In this document: in pieces, positions 46,163 to 58,380 of the stretch
Position numbering within the stretch: the first letter of the stretch is position 1
Layout: each line of letters begins with the position of its first letter
NCBI RefSeq assembly: GCF_036417845.1
Contig: NC_089982.1
Location: 44,665,684 to 44,729,683 of the forward strand
Reading direction: 5' to 3'
Origin: Apteryx mantelli
Lineage: Eukaryota > Chordata > Aves > Apterygiformes > Apterygidae
DNA length: 64,000 nucleotides
The notes under the pieces: generated by a model
Told to the model about the DNA's origin: nothing
The model's input: the letters and a program-made list of their open reading frames with translations, nothing else
Database searches by the model: none
Position numbers and translations under genes: made by a program

Positions 46163-46272
46163 CTAATGTGCATCTTCATGATGTTTCAATTGACAATCTA
46201 TGTAAAATAGTTTTTGACCTAATGCCATTTTTGAAAAAAAACCTCCAGAACGTGTCAACATCAGGAACATAA
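46163..46272 (+). other. Candidate exon, 36-codon frame with stop
   Basis: A strong pyrimidine-rich acceptor (ttcttcctgccccccactccag) is followed by an open frame reading NVHLHDVSIDNLCKIVFDLM and ending in NVSTSGT, stop at 46272. No family recognised. It could be a terminal exon, a relic or chance. Confidence 0.2.
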
Positions 46273-46849
46273 TTTTAAGCAGGCAGCATCTCTATTTTTA
46301 AGGTTTGCAAATGTAATGAAAACACTTTTAAAGCACAATAGTGGATGGTTGTTGTCTTCAGCCTTCCGTAGAATTCACACTAATCTTAGCAGGAACTATA
46401 TGTATAGTATGATATGGAGACTCAAGGGGTTTTTGTAGTACAGGATAAACCCCCAAATGTCCCCAAAATGCAGAGTTTTGTCTTAAGAAAAATTAAGAAG
46501 TGAAATGGTTAAAGACATTGCTTGTATTTCTTTCTTTAAAATAAAACATAGTGATTTAACCACATGACTATTAATGTAAATAGGAGGTAAACTGTTAAAT
46601 TTCTGTATATCAAAAAGAATATTAACCTTATACCGTATCATCTTTTCTGAAGCAAATGAAATACTGAGCCTTTTACTGTATGAGCAGGCAACATTTCTAA
46701 CTAATAATGGTTAGGTACTTATCAGTGACTCTTAAATCAGTCTATTATCTCAAGATTAATTAATGTTATCATTTTATTCTTCATTAATTAAATTATCAAT
46801 TTGTAGCTAATTGCTAACTCCTTGTGTTTCTCAGAAATTCTTCTCCAGA

Positions 46850-46904
46850 ATGTTTTTTCTTTCCATCTGTGTGATAGTGGCTCTAATGGGATGCAGCACA
46901 GCTG
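46850..46904 (+). other. Candidate signal-peptide-like exon
   Basis: ATG 46850 begins MFFLSICVIVALMGCSTA, a textbook hydrophobic leader with a small-residue cleavage region, followed by a possible donor G|gtgaat at 46905. An acceptor-like cttctccag lies just upstream. Without splicing the frame stops at TGA two codons later. Chance hydrophobic frames are common in AT-rich DNA. Confidence 0.2.
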
Positions 46905-47036
46905 GTGAATGAATCCAAGTGCTTTCTGGAAAAAATAGGTAAATGACATGGTATCTAGCACTTACAGTCAATGCATGTAATCTTATTTCCATGAGATTCG
47001 TTGATTTTCTCTCTCCCTTCTCTACTCCTGTTCAGT

Positions 47037-47154
47037 CCTGATGGTAGATTTGGATTTCACTGAATGGCTGCACAAATGAAAGGTGGATTACACTTTACAT
47101 GAGTCTTAATTCAGTGGAGATTACAACATATGGCCAAAGAGACTGGGAATCCCT
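47037..47154 (+). other. Candidate 118-nt exon with strong splice signals
   Basis: Long pyrimidine tract ctctcccttctctactcctgttcag before it and consensus donor CCTG|gtgagt after it. No frame is open throughout, so it would be a non-coding or decayed exon. One frame is open from 47047 into the intron. Confidence 0.25.
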
Positions 47155-47543
47155 GGTGAGTATCCTGTCAGAGTGGATAGGATAAAATGGATAATGAAAG
47201 TTCATTACAGCTAGCTTTGGACTGAAATGTTTCCTATCACTTTAAATGAACTGCTTTACTTGGGGTCCATCATGAGCAAAGAAAGTTGTCATGGAAACCT
47301 TGATGGGATAATTAGTGTCCAGGCAGAGTAATACACCCTGGAGACTGTGTAATCAGGTAGCCATTTATTTTGGAAGACTTGGGCTTCTATCTAGTTGAAG
47401 AGTATGGAATTGGTTGATTAAAGGAAAGCTGCTCTAGTAGGATCCCATAATGAGATATAAACATTTTTTCTTGTCTATCAAAAACAATTACTGCATGGCA
47501 CTCTGTTTTGTTCTGTGGTAAAAACTATACTAAAGCAGTTTAG

Positions 47544-47741
47544 AGGAGTCCAAGTGTGGAAGCTAAAGAAGGTTTTGTTCCGGAAGATAGCTTTGCTCCA
47601 AGTTCTCCTCCTTTTCATATTGTCTGCATTCTTGGTATAATTATCATGATCATGTTCTTTCTTGTTAGCTTGGGTATCTCAGTATTACACTGCATTACAC
47701 GGTGTATGCATAACCAAAGCTCCAAATACACCACTTGAGAT
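47544..47741 (+). other. Candidate terminal exon encoding a single-pass transmembrane segment
   Basis: Open from an acceptor-like agcagtttag (AG 47542-47543) to the stop TGA at 47739-47741. It reads RSPSVEAKEGFVPEDSFAPS, SPPFHIVCILGIIIMIMFFL, VSLGISVLHCITRCMHNQSS, KYTT: a Pro-rich neck, one ~22-residue hydrophobic helix and a short basic/Cys tail. The order resembles a type I membrane protein end. I see faint similarity to the neck and membrane segment of collectrin/ACE2, judged only by eye. Confidence 0.25.
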
Positions 47742-50700
47742 AAATATCATCCTGTACAAAAAGAATATGGGTAATTAGTCTTGTTTAATTTGAGTATTTC
47801 ACAGTTTAAGTGCAAAGGGCTAAAATAATCATGCGATTGTAGTTGAAAATGTTTAAAAAGTACTTGAAGTACATTTGTGAAACAGATGATTGGAAAGCTT
47901 ATAGAGTCCTCTGAGTCATACTATTCTGGTTACCCAAGAATCCAGAGTTCAAGCTGCCCAAGTGTCCTTGATGTAGTTTTTGGAGGAGTTTGCAAAATTC
48001 ATCATGTTTTTATGTGGTACCCTCAAGAACAAGAAGATGGGGGCTGAAAAGAAATAAATGCCAAGGTTGTTTGCTAACTGAATGCTTGGACTCTGTATGT
48101 GTCCAGGGTCGTGGCTTGCCTTTTAAAGCTGTGTAAGGTCTATAATGTAACCTTTCAAAACTATCCACTTATTTACACTGGCACTTTTGCATAGATGTGA
48201 TTAGCACCATGTTGGAGACGGTTGTTACTTAGATTATAGATGTTACTAGTAGGATGGTTAAAAATGAAATTGCATTTTAAACTGACTCCTTTTGAGTTTC
48301 AAAACTGTCATGAAAGCAATCTGTTCACACAGAACTGCTATACTTCAGGGCTGGATGCAGTCAGGATGTGGATAAGGGTGCTACTGAACAGCAAAGTATC
48401 TCCTCTGTCATATGACATGGAGAGCACATCAATCTGTGCAGAGCAAATGGGGCCGAGCAGGAACTGTAGCTCTTTTATATCCCCCCCCCCCCAACCCGTT
48501 GTTAACATAACACAGTGTTTTGGAAGCAAAAATACTAAAAATATGGATATATAGAAGAAGAGACTTTCAAAAGGATGGACTCCCTTTCCTGGTCTGCAAA
48601 GCTAATGCTTATTATGCAATTTTGGACAAATATGTGCATGCTTGAGGCACATGAGCAGATCCAGTCAGGTGGCTGGTACTCAGTGAAACTGCTTAATATC
48701 TGCTTAAAGGAATGATATTTAACTTAGTGAAAAAGTACTGTACCAACAGAAAAAAACTAAAGCAGAGGATAGGCTAGCACAGGTGCTGGGACAGGTGAGG
48801 AAAGGATCTGTGTTAACTTCCCTGGATAATTTTGCTGTAAAGGAAAACTGATCCATGAAACAACCTGTGTGAAGGTTGGGTAGAAGGTAGGGCTGCTACT
48901 GCAAAGTCAACCAAGTTGCCTTTCTTTTTTGTGAGTAGAGGTCTGTGTATAGATGTATTTGTCTTTCTGAAGAGCACAGTTTGTCTAAGTGGGTGTCTAA
49001 GGTATCTGTAAGATCCCTGTGTAATTCAGAGTCAAATTGAAATTTAACCTTTGACTTTACCTAGAGATGGTTGGGATTCCTGCTGCTTGGCCCTTACTTC
49101 ACAAACAGTTTAGAGCCTATTTTGTGCTATCCTTCTTCAAATACATGCCCCATGGAGGAAAAAACTGTTGCTAGATGTCGTGAGGTGGTATCTTATTACT
49201 CTTATCAGAGCCTTTAAAATAGCAGTTCAGTACAGATTTATTCCTGAATATGAAAGGGTTGGATGTGAGAACGGATGGTTGCATCAGGTTAAGAAATTTT
49301 TAAGAGACTGCTTTGTTGTCTGAATGACGAAGAAGTAGCTATGTGTTGTATAAATTGTGCTAATGGTCCAGCAGTGAGGTAAATATCCCCCAAAACAAAT
49401 ATGGCTAGTGAATGATTTTAACTGCAGCATAATTCACTAATGTGAGCAGTATAGTTGTTCACAGTAATTTCGTGACTGAAACATTACCGTGGAATCACAT
49501 GCTGCTATTTCTACCACAGATTCTGCATCACTTTGCATGCCTAAAGGAGACTCTGCACATATGAAAGGTCGTTCCTCTCTATATATCCACAATTGGTTTT
49601 TATTTGCCTTTAAAAATTGTTAAAAAAACTATCAGGGATATCCTTACTGTTTGCTTTCCAAAAAAGCACCATGTACAAAGATGATCTGGATACAATTTCA
49701 TATCTGTTTGCAAACTGAGCAAGAATTATTTTTTCTAAATGTTATGACAGACTGAAGAAAACATGTAATTTGACTGTGCACCTTAAATACTTCATTTGTG
49801 ATACTTCTGCCTAAAACAAGCTAGGACAACTTGGGTAGTGGAAAGGAGGAACTGCATAAAATGTTTCCCACACTGTTGAGACCTAGACTGTAGTCTGTTA
49901 GTTTATGGTAAGTAGTCAGCTGCTGGCTTGCAGAGACCAGGACTTTATTTTACTTACATTACCTTTACAATGTTTTTAACAAAACGGTATGATAGACACA
50001 GTACACAATACTCTACTGCATGTTCTCAGAGTTGATTGTTGTCAATTTGTCCAAAAAATTTGTGTACCTGTGTTTTATATCAGTATTTACACTGTGTAGA
50101 GTGAATCCTTTTGTTTACTTGTGTCTGGCAAAAGATTCACTTGATCAGATTTGTAAAAATTCATGAGGGTCTCTGGTGGCATATCATAACTAGCTTTTGG
50201 ATAAATCCATATTTCATTCTGGTTAACCAATATTTTTAAACTCCCTCTTTGAGGTTCTAGTGAATAGAGCTCTAGAGAGAAAGAGATGTCCTGTTGGCTC
50301 ATGGTGTTAGATACAGCAGTGATGAAACTCCATGTATTCTGCAACAATTCATCCTGGAGGCTCATGTCTCAAGGAGTAAAACAGTTTACTTCATATTTGT
50401 TAAACTTCCTATCAATAAGAAAGGTAACTAGGGAAAGTTGTGACTTTGTTGGGTTTTGAAATACATTTTCTTACCGGAACTTAGATCAGCACAAGACTCA
50501 TCTCACATAGGCTAGCTCTTACTAATCCACATATGTACAACTAGTTCAGCTCTGAATTATGATGTATAGATGAAAGATTATACCAGTATCAGTACTGAGA
50601 ATGAGGCATTGCTAGAATTTTGCTCTTTCTGCAGTTATAACTTAAGGGTTATTAAGTTACATACTGAAGTAGATACTGACAGTGGAATTTGCTAGTAAGG

Positions 50701-53700
50701 TAACTTTGGCTTTGATATTTTGGTATCTGAGGCATGAATATTCTGACTTAGTCGAGCTCTAGGGCATTGATGAAGATTCATAAATTGCTAACCTAAATAC
50801 TTCCCCAAAGATAGAATAATGGAATGAAATAATCCTTCAGGTGCAGCCTGTATTACTTTGTGTTAGATTTTAACTCTCCCAAATTGTAGAAATGAATGTT
50901 GACTCGAGTCCCAGTGAAAACTGTTTTGCCTGACTCTATCTTGTACTTTAGCAGTCAAATCCTCTTTTGATGGAGAGCTAATCTGCAACTGATGGACAGT
51001 TGCAACACAGCTAGTGCATGCCAATTGAGAAGTGGATGTCATGCAGGATTAAAAGTGTGATGAGAATCTGTGTTATAATGATAGGAGGTAAAATTGCACA
51101 TTCTGGATTAACTTCATATGATCTACAGCTTCTCATCTTTCTCTTTTCCATTGAGTTCCTGTCATACTTGGTTATGTTTACAGTGTTGAGATCTATGTGA
51201 CAGTCAATGGCCATTTCTGTCTGCAAAACAGATTCTGTGCCTAACAATATGTAAAAGAAATTATTTGATTAACATCATGTCTGAATGCCTTTGACTCCCT
51301 GGTCTAAATGACCTTTTCCCATTTATATCTGATCACCTAAAAGTAGCCTATGAAATTAGGCCTTTCTGGGTCTGTTGACAGTATATTTTTGCCACTCTAT
51401 CACCATTCCCCTCTGCTACAATGAGTCATAGCATAACTGGCTTTTCATAGATCCTTGGGATTCTCAATCTAAATGCCAGGTCTCAGCATCTCTGTTTATA
51501 CCAATCAAGAGTTCTTTTTAGATTCTCAAAATAATAGTAGCTGCTACAAAACCACCAGTTCTAGACGCTGAGTTTATTGGTATATCTGTCTTTTTACTGT
51601 GTGACAAAAATGATGGTGTTCCTTTTATATTTCAATACCAAGACAGTTATGAGAAAGTGTTCTATACTCACTTCCATACCACATCAGTGAAAAACTTTTT
51701 AGCATTGCCTATCACTGTGCATTTGCTCCAGCCAGTGAAAGGATCTTTTCTATTTCTGACTAAGAAGTGCCACTTTAATAAGCCAACACATTGCAATAGC
51801 ATGAAAACTGTTTGTCCTTACTTTCCCATGACTGGGCAATGCTCGCCAAGTCAGACTATCTGAAGGCCAGGTTAAATATCGTTAGGATTGTGGTGCTCAG
51901 ACAGGGGACCTAGGTGGAGTATGCTGTGACTACCTTCCAGACCATGTACTAAGTTTCTTTCTCTTTGAAAAACAAGGCACACATAAGGAATAATGCATAT
52001 CCTGATGTGGAACCCGGTACATGCACCTGTACCCAGGAATTAAATATGCTGTCAGGTCCCATGGTATTGACAGAACCATAAAGGTGAAAACAGATTTAGA
52101 TTCATAAAAATGTATTCTGCATCTGTAACATTATATGGTATGTAAGAAAGCATTTTCCTCAAATAACTGATTTTTTATTTTCATGAATAAAGGTTAAATT
52201 GAAATAATTGTATTTGTAAAAAATATTCTGGCAATACATAGAAAATAGACTGATTCCATCCTCCTTTTCATTCCTTCTTTCAGGATGTTGAAAAGGATGG
52301 GTTATTTCCTTTGATAAAGATTGTAAAAGATGCTGGGGAGGCCTTGCAAATGACTGTGTTTTTATTCTGTTTTCTTGCTAGAATGTTATTGTCAGGATAG
52401 TGTTTCTGATGTAAGCTTTCTGTGCGGTGAACTGAATGCATGCTCTTTTTGTCTTTCTCCAACTTTTCCCACTTTTATGCTACAAAGTGGCAAAAAAGAA
52501 AGACAATACTATGGATTTTTACAAATACCTGTTTTTGGTGTGTACAGTTCATGTACACCTCCTTGTAATTTAGTTCAAATTACAGGGCTGGAAGGATTCT
52601 TCCTTGGCACCAAACTTAGTTATTAACTTCAAAGTAAGAGTAACTATTCTGTAGATATTTGGAGACTAGCAAGGGAGGTGGTAAGGAAAAAGGAAAGTTT
52701 GCTAAGAAATCTGAGTTGTCACCTCAAACATAGAAATGTCAACCCTGATCTTTTTATTTTAATCACAACACCGCTTCTCCACTCTTTAGAAAGATGCTCA
52801 AGCAATTTCAGTGCATGACTCTTTCACATGTGTTCAAGAACCTCAACCCCTATGAATTTGCAGACCTTGATAACCAGTCTCCTTGAATAGTTCCTCTACT
52901 GCATGAAATACTTGTGGGCTTACATACACACTGCATTTTGTCAAAAATGGACAAGGGGCAAATTATTAATTTATGTAAAAAAACCCCCCAAAACTGAAAT
53001 TGCCTTTCCATTTTTTTTTTTAATGGAAAATCTGAATTATTCAGGTAACTTTTTTAAGATTTTTTTTTTAAGGAAAGAACCTTGCTAATAACAGTGCTAT
53101 GAAAAGTATTTTAAATCATTATGTAAAAAACAAACCTACTCAAGCAGCTGTAAAATTCTGCTGTCAGTACTGCAATGGTGGTAAACTGTTTTATACCAAG
53201 ATTTTCTTTTATTTTTTTAATAGCCTCTTTTCTTCAAAACTCTTCTACCAATCTTCAGACTGCTTTTTGTTAGGGTCCTTTAAAAAGCCTCACTTTATGA
53301 CTTCCCCTAGTTATTCATAGACTAGTGTTTTATCTCAGTTAATAATATTTCAGTATCTCCTTCTTATCTATTAATAAGATCATTTTTTAAAGAGAGAAAG
53401 AAATTATTTTGCTGATATTGAATTTACACAGACAATATTCTAACTCCATCTAATTCCATCTGCCAGGCTGTTAAAACAGTCAGGATAATATTTCTGATTT
53501 AATTTCCCTTTAAAGGAAACTAATCCTGAGATGTGCAATATTAATAAAGACTCTCAAGGAATCATATATAGTATTCCAGAGAATCTGGACAAAAATACAT
53601 TTGATGTGAAACAACTTTTTTCCTCCTCCAGTGATTTGCTGAGTTTGAATGTAAATGCATGCTGTTTATTTTGTGTTGTTGAAAATACACTATGTAATGT

Positions 53701-55079
53701 GCTATAAGAACAACATATTGCTTTCTGATGGACACTTGCATATTATTTGTCTGTGTTTCCCTTCCATCACTGTTTATTTGCAGCATTGTGGGACTTCCTT
53801 GGGTCTTTGGAACGACATTTTTGTGTAGGCAATGATTAATAGCTTTCTAGATGAGCAAACTCCTTACATTTAAAGAATTTAAGCTATATCAAGGCTATTT
53901 TGTTTGTTTTTTTTCCTGGCTTTCCGTATAAATTTTCCTAACATTTCTGAGTTAGTTTGTTATATTTATAAACATTTAACTCTCTTCATAAGGTTACTTT
54001 TCATTATTTAAACATAGAAGATACCTGCTTATCATAGAATTGTGAAGCTTTCCAGTTAACACAGAAAAATGGCAATATTTGGAGAGGAACAATACAAAAA
54101 ACAAGCTTTATTACAGAAAATAGTTTTAAAAAATCCTCTTAATTTTCTTCTGATTTGCTCAAACTTTTACTCAAAAGTTAGACAATAAACAATTCTGGCA
54201 GAAAATTAACTGCCGTTTTATACACACATGTATGTCTCACACAGCACCTTTCCTATATGATAGGGTATACAGTAACCATGGACATATGTGTGTGTTATAG
54301 GTACATTCTTCATTCTTATCCTTCTGTGTTTATGCTTAGGGAAGTTTACATTCCATATGCATATCTATGCATAGATACTAGTTTCTAAATTACTGAAATG
54401 TTTAAAAACTGGTAAAGCTTCAAAGATCTGATCTTTTTTCCACAGAAATGTCATTTTTCCCCAGTTACTATTAGGGTTATTTAGTTATGTGCATAAAGAG
54501 AAGGAGAGTGGTAGGCTGTGAAAGCAGTGTTGCAGATTGATGCCCTATTATTCTTGCCTTTTCTTTGTGTTACCTCAACTATTTAAAGCCTGTGATATAG
54601 TTAGTCACAGTCCGTGTTATGATGGAGAGAAGATGCCTGAACGTGCAAAGTGATTTAGATGACAACAGAGGCTATTTGCTTCTTCCAAGCAAGTATAGAC
54701 ACTAAGCACTGCCTATCTTCCACTCCTGCCATAGACAGGGACTAATCCTGTACTTTTGTCCTGTGTCACCTAACTATAGAAAACAGTGATTGATTAAATA
54801 AATATAAGCGTGTATTTTCAATAAGGTGACTTGAAAGCAGGTTCAGGCTTTTTGCTTTTTGATGGCGAAAAAAAAATGAGTGCTATATGTAGACTAGTAA
54901 GAATGCGAGCAAAGAGGATTTTACCCCTTCTCCTCACTTGGTTGCCCAGTCAAGCAAAGTTGTAGGAGTTGCACAGCCCTTTTCTTCATGGCTGTCCCTA
55001 CTACGATGCTAAGTTTAGTTGTTAATTTCTTTTATAAAATGTAAGCATATGAAGGCTTAAATGTTGGATTGTTAAAGGT

Positions 55080-56035
55080 CAATATAGGAAATAGGACTGA
55101 GATGATCTCTGGGTCACTAAGTGTAGCCTCCTATTGTTGTAGGAAATCATATTATAGAATCTCTTTCATAAACAGTTCAAGATCCATTTTGAAGTGAGTC
55201 CAATCTCTTGCACCTACTCTTCTTTTTGGAAGACTCTTCTTGGAAGGCTCTTCCAAAAACTTGCTTTACTGATTAGACTAAAAATTTCTTCCTAATTCTG
55301 GCCTAAATTTATTTGTGGCTGGTATGAATTCATTTGTTCTTGTGCCAATATTGTCGTTTAGCTGAGGGAGATCTTCCCCCTGCTGGTGTTCAGCTTTCTG
55401 ATGTGCAGTCATATAGACAACTTTTTCCCAGGGTTAGCAGGCCAGTCCGTTTAAGTCTCCCCTTGAAAGAAAGGGAATCTTTCTGTTCCCTTAATAACTT
55501 CCTGATGCATCATGGGATTTCATTTGCCTTTTTCACAGTTGTATCAAATGGGTGTCCTGGGTATCCTGTGATGGCCACTACTCACATACACTTTTTCTAT
55601 ATTGCTTCCCACTGTCTATATTTCATAGCAGCCCTCAAATGCATAACAGTGTAATTTGTAATATTAAAATTTAATCCAATTTCTGTTACTTCAGTCCTCA
55701 AGGTCAAACAGCTCTTTGTGTATGGCATTCTGGTCCTCGCCCAGGCTGATGCTGCTTTCCAGTTTTTAACATCAGCAAACATTAATTAGTTCATGTAAAT
55801 TTTGTGTCTGGGTCATCAATGAAAACAGTAAGGCAAGACTCATTCTAAAATGGATCCTTGAAGAACTCTTTTGAAAATGTCTCCCCCATCCCAGTAGTTC
55901 CTCTTTCAGTAAAAATTATTGTATTCCATTTAGCCTGTTTCTTACCTACCTTGCATTTTTAATGTTCATTCACTCCATCATCTCTAGTTAACTAATATTC
56001 CATGCCAGTACAAGTCAACATCTGAAAGTAATTGT
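55080..56035 (-). mobile_element. Ancient CR1/L3-like LINE fragment
   Basis: Decayed. The reverse complement of 55590-55780 reads gactgaagtaacagaaattg followed by a sequence ending ttatgcatttgag, which matches the ORF2 region of old CR1 lineages (…tgaagtaacagaaattgg…atgcacttagg). To the right, tttagcctgtttcttaccta and ccagtacaagtcaacat match the RT region upstream. Much older than the two CR1 copies at 39.7 and 61.1 kb. Same (minus) orientation. Confidence 0.65.
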
Positions 56036-56477
56036 GTTCCTTTGGAGGTATATGCTTCTTTTCAATAGCTTTCTGAAGCCAAGATGTAATCTTTTACATT
56101 TCCCTTGGTTTTATTTAAAAATAATGGAAGATTTTTATGGAAAAAAAAAGGTCAAAATCATCTCCTTAGAGGGAGGATACATATTTATCCGTGAATGTAT
56201 TGGTACAGAGAAGGATAAGGATAGATTTCCCTGTTAGAGTTGTTGGTATGTTACATGAGCACTGAGCTGTTAGCAGTCCCAGCCACTTATCTCTGTGATA
56301 CACAAGCTCAGTCTGTCCATGCACCAAGGTTTATTATTTTCCTTCCACATAATATGGCACCATCTGTGAGAGAAAGTGGCAATATGGCAATGATTTCAGG
56401 AGGGTTTTATTGATTAGATCATAACATCATTTTGTGTTTTTTCCTCATTACACAGGACATCTCTTCTAGTATAAGAT

Positions 56478-56535
56478 AGTCACAGGACCACAGAATGGTT
56501 GAGGTTGGAAGGGACCTCTGGGAGATCATCTCGTA
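56478..56535 (-). mobile_element. CR1 3'-end fragment (~60 bp)
   Basis: The plus strand reads cacagaatggttgaggttgg and aagggacctctgggagatca, the reverse complement of the CR1 3' end. The 5' truncation is at about 56535 (catct|cgtag). A very short but well preserved insertion. Confidence 0.85.
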
Positions 56536-57799
56536 GTGCTCTGATATCACAGTAGGCAGCAATCCAATGGTGTCACTGTTCTTACCTCATGCATCAGTTT
56601 TCACATGACCTTGAATTACTGTGTTCCTCTAACCTGTGTGGACCAATTTTTTTTTTCTGGGTTCTACAAGAACGTTTGCCCTTAAAGCAGAAAACCCCTT
56701 ATCCTAAACTGGAGACTCTCTGATCTCCATTCATTTTCAGCATTTCTCTCTTTCTCGCTTGTGTAATCAGTTAAACTCACTTATTCAAGAACTTTCTTTT
56801 ATAGTCCAATTATACAATGCCTAAGGGACCCTCATCTCAGATGAAATATTTAAGGGCTACCAATAATACAAATAACTTTTCCCAAGACAAGATTTGAACT
56901 CAAAATTAACACAAAAAAGATAAGAGCTGAAACTAGGTTAGAAACAAAGTTCATGTTTTTAACAGGGAGTGTAATTAGCCAGTAGAACAGCTTCTAGTAG
57001 GAGCTGGTCTGTGGTCATTAAAATGTCAAAGAACTACTGTGTTGTGTTTGTTTCCATGTATTTAATATGAGCCATACGGCAATGAAGAATATTTCATTTT
57101 GAGTATCCAAGAAGTGGAATTCTTATTAACAAAGGTTTTATAGTAGCATGTGTGAAAGAGGGCTTTCATTATGGTTGTAGGGTTAATTTATATGGGGTAA
57201 TGTTTGGTCTCAGTTAATCCATCTGTCTAATATTTTAACAGTATTTTAATGAAACCCCGAGCCAGATGTCAGTGTAGTTAGAGTTGCCTATTTTATCTGG
57301 TGATTTCCAGTAAAATACTGAGGAGTGAAAAACTGAAAACCTAACTTTAACAAAGAGAATAACAATAATCCTTATTGACTTCAGCAGGGTCATGATTTTA
57401 TGGAGCATTTATATGTTTGGCAGTTGAAGTAGTGAAAGATAAATATACAGATTTAAGAAATACCTGTATGCATATAGCAAAGGCATTTATTGTAAAACCT
57501 GCAATTCTGTCATATATAGCAAGTAATAATGTTTTATAGGCAAGAGAGAACACAACCTTTCTTTGTAAAACATGACTTGGATTTTAACTTCCTAAGCTAG
57601 CTAATGATAGCCACAAAGTTGGTCCCAAATCTCTCATTTTTAAATCAAGATTAAATTGATACTGGTAGTTCTTTTTGTTGTTCCCTACTGTGGCCATACT
57701 TATTCTTAGCCCTTCGACTAGAAATTTCTAGCAAACATTGATCTATGCTGATTACATGCAAACTGTAACTGTGCTGTGATTCTTTGAATTGGTTGTTGC
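56536..57799. other. Unassigned intergenic DNA
   Basis: AT-rich sequence with no gene, RNA or recognisable repeat seen. The same holds for 58381-61143, apart from a G run at 60664-60673 and an A run of ~17 at 61003-61021 that might be an old retroposon tail with no recognisable body. Confidence 0.6.
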
Positions 57800-58380
57800 T
57801 GATCGAGAAACTTAGGCCTAACTTATTGGCCCTGAGAGCACTAAGAGGCCTTAATGGCCCTGCCCAGCCTCACCTGGGACTCCCACCCACACCCCCTGCA
57901 CATTGGCCCAGGAGCTCATCTGAGCTCAGCCTGGGGCCTCAGTCCCTTCCCCAGCAATGCCATAGCAGTGTCAGTCTCCAGCTCTGCCACAGCTGTGCCC
58001 CTGGTCAGCTACAGGCTTGCTGATCCTGACCCTGACCCACAGGCTGACTGACTTCCTGGCTTGACCTCGGCCCTGCCTTGTCGCCATGGACCTGCCTAGC
58101 AATCACTGGGCCTCATCCTGACCATGATCTGTGTTTTGACTTCCTGGCTTGACCTTGGACCTGCCTCAACACCATGAACTTGCCTGATGATCTGGACCCT
58201 CGGTTGAGTGTGGAGATCATCCTCTGCCTTGCTTGCCTCACTTGGGTACAGTGGGGCAGGGCCCTGGCTTTTGCAGCCATGGCCCTGCTGGTCAGGTCTT
58301 TGTGCTTGGCTGTCAGCTCCCCATTCTCTGGAAGTAGCCAGCCCTCACTGCACCCTGATATAACTGTCTATTGAAAGAGT
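57800..58380. repeat. GC-rich dispersed-repeat-like block with internal 88-bp tandem duplication
   Basis: GC-rich island without many CpGs in AT-rich surroundings, with sharp edges. tgacttcctggcttgacc occurs at 58049 and again at 58137, and similarity continues for at least 50 nt (ctgcct, ccatgaacttgcctg/ccatggacctgcctag). An LTR or another insertion is possible; I do not recognise the family. Short open frames here have no plausible protein. Confidence 0.45.

Larger units (their letters stand above)
43906..55079. other. Intergenic or unassigned DNA
   Basis: About 11 kb without a recognised gene. Apart from the exon-like cluster at 46.1-47.7 kb and a C run at 48481-48492, I see only AT-rich sequence with short chance frames, the longest being 92-104 codons (48240-48554 plus, 50087-50365 minus). 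Confidence 0.6.

Noticed and set aside
50087..50365. 92-codon minus-strand frame beginning MSLQDELLQN
   Set aside because: Varied composition but no recognisable family, no splice or promoter support and no repeat identity; treated as chance pending homology search.
55334..55654. 106-codon plus-strand frame
   Set aside because: Lies antisense inside the ancient CR1/L3-like fragment.
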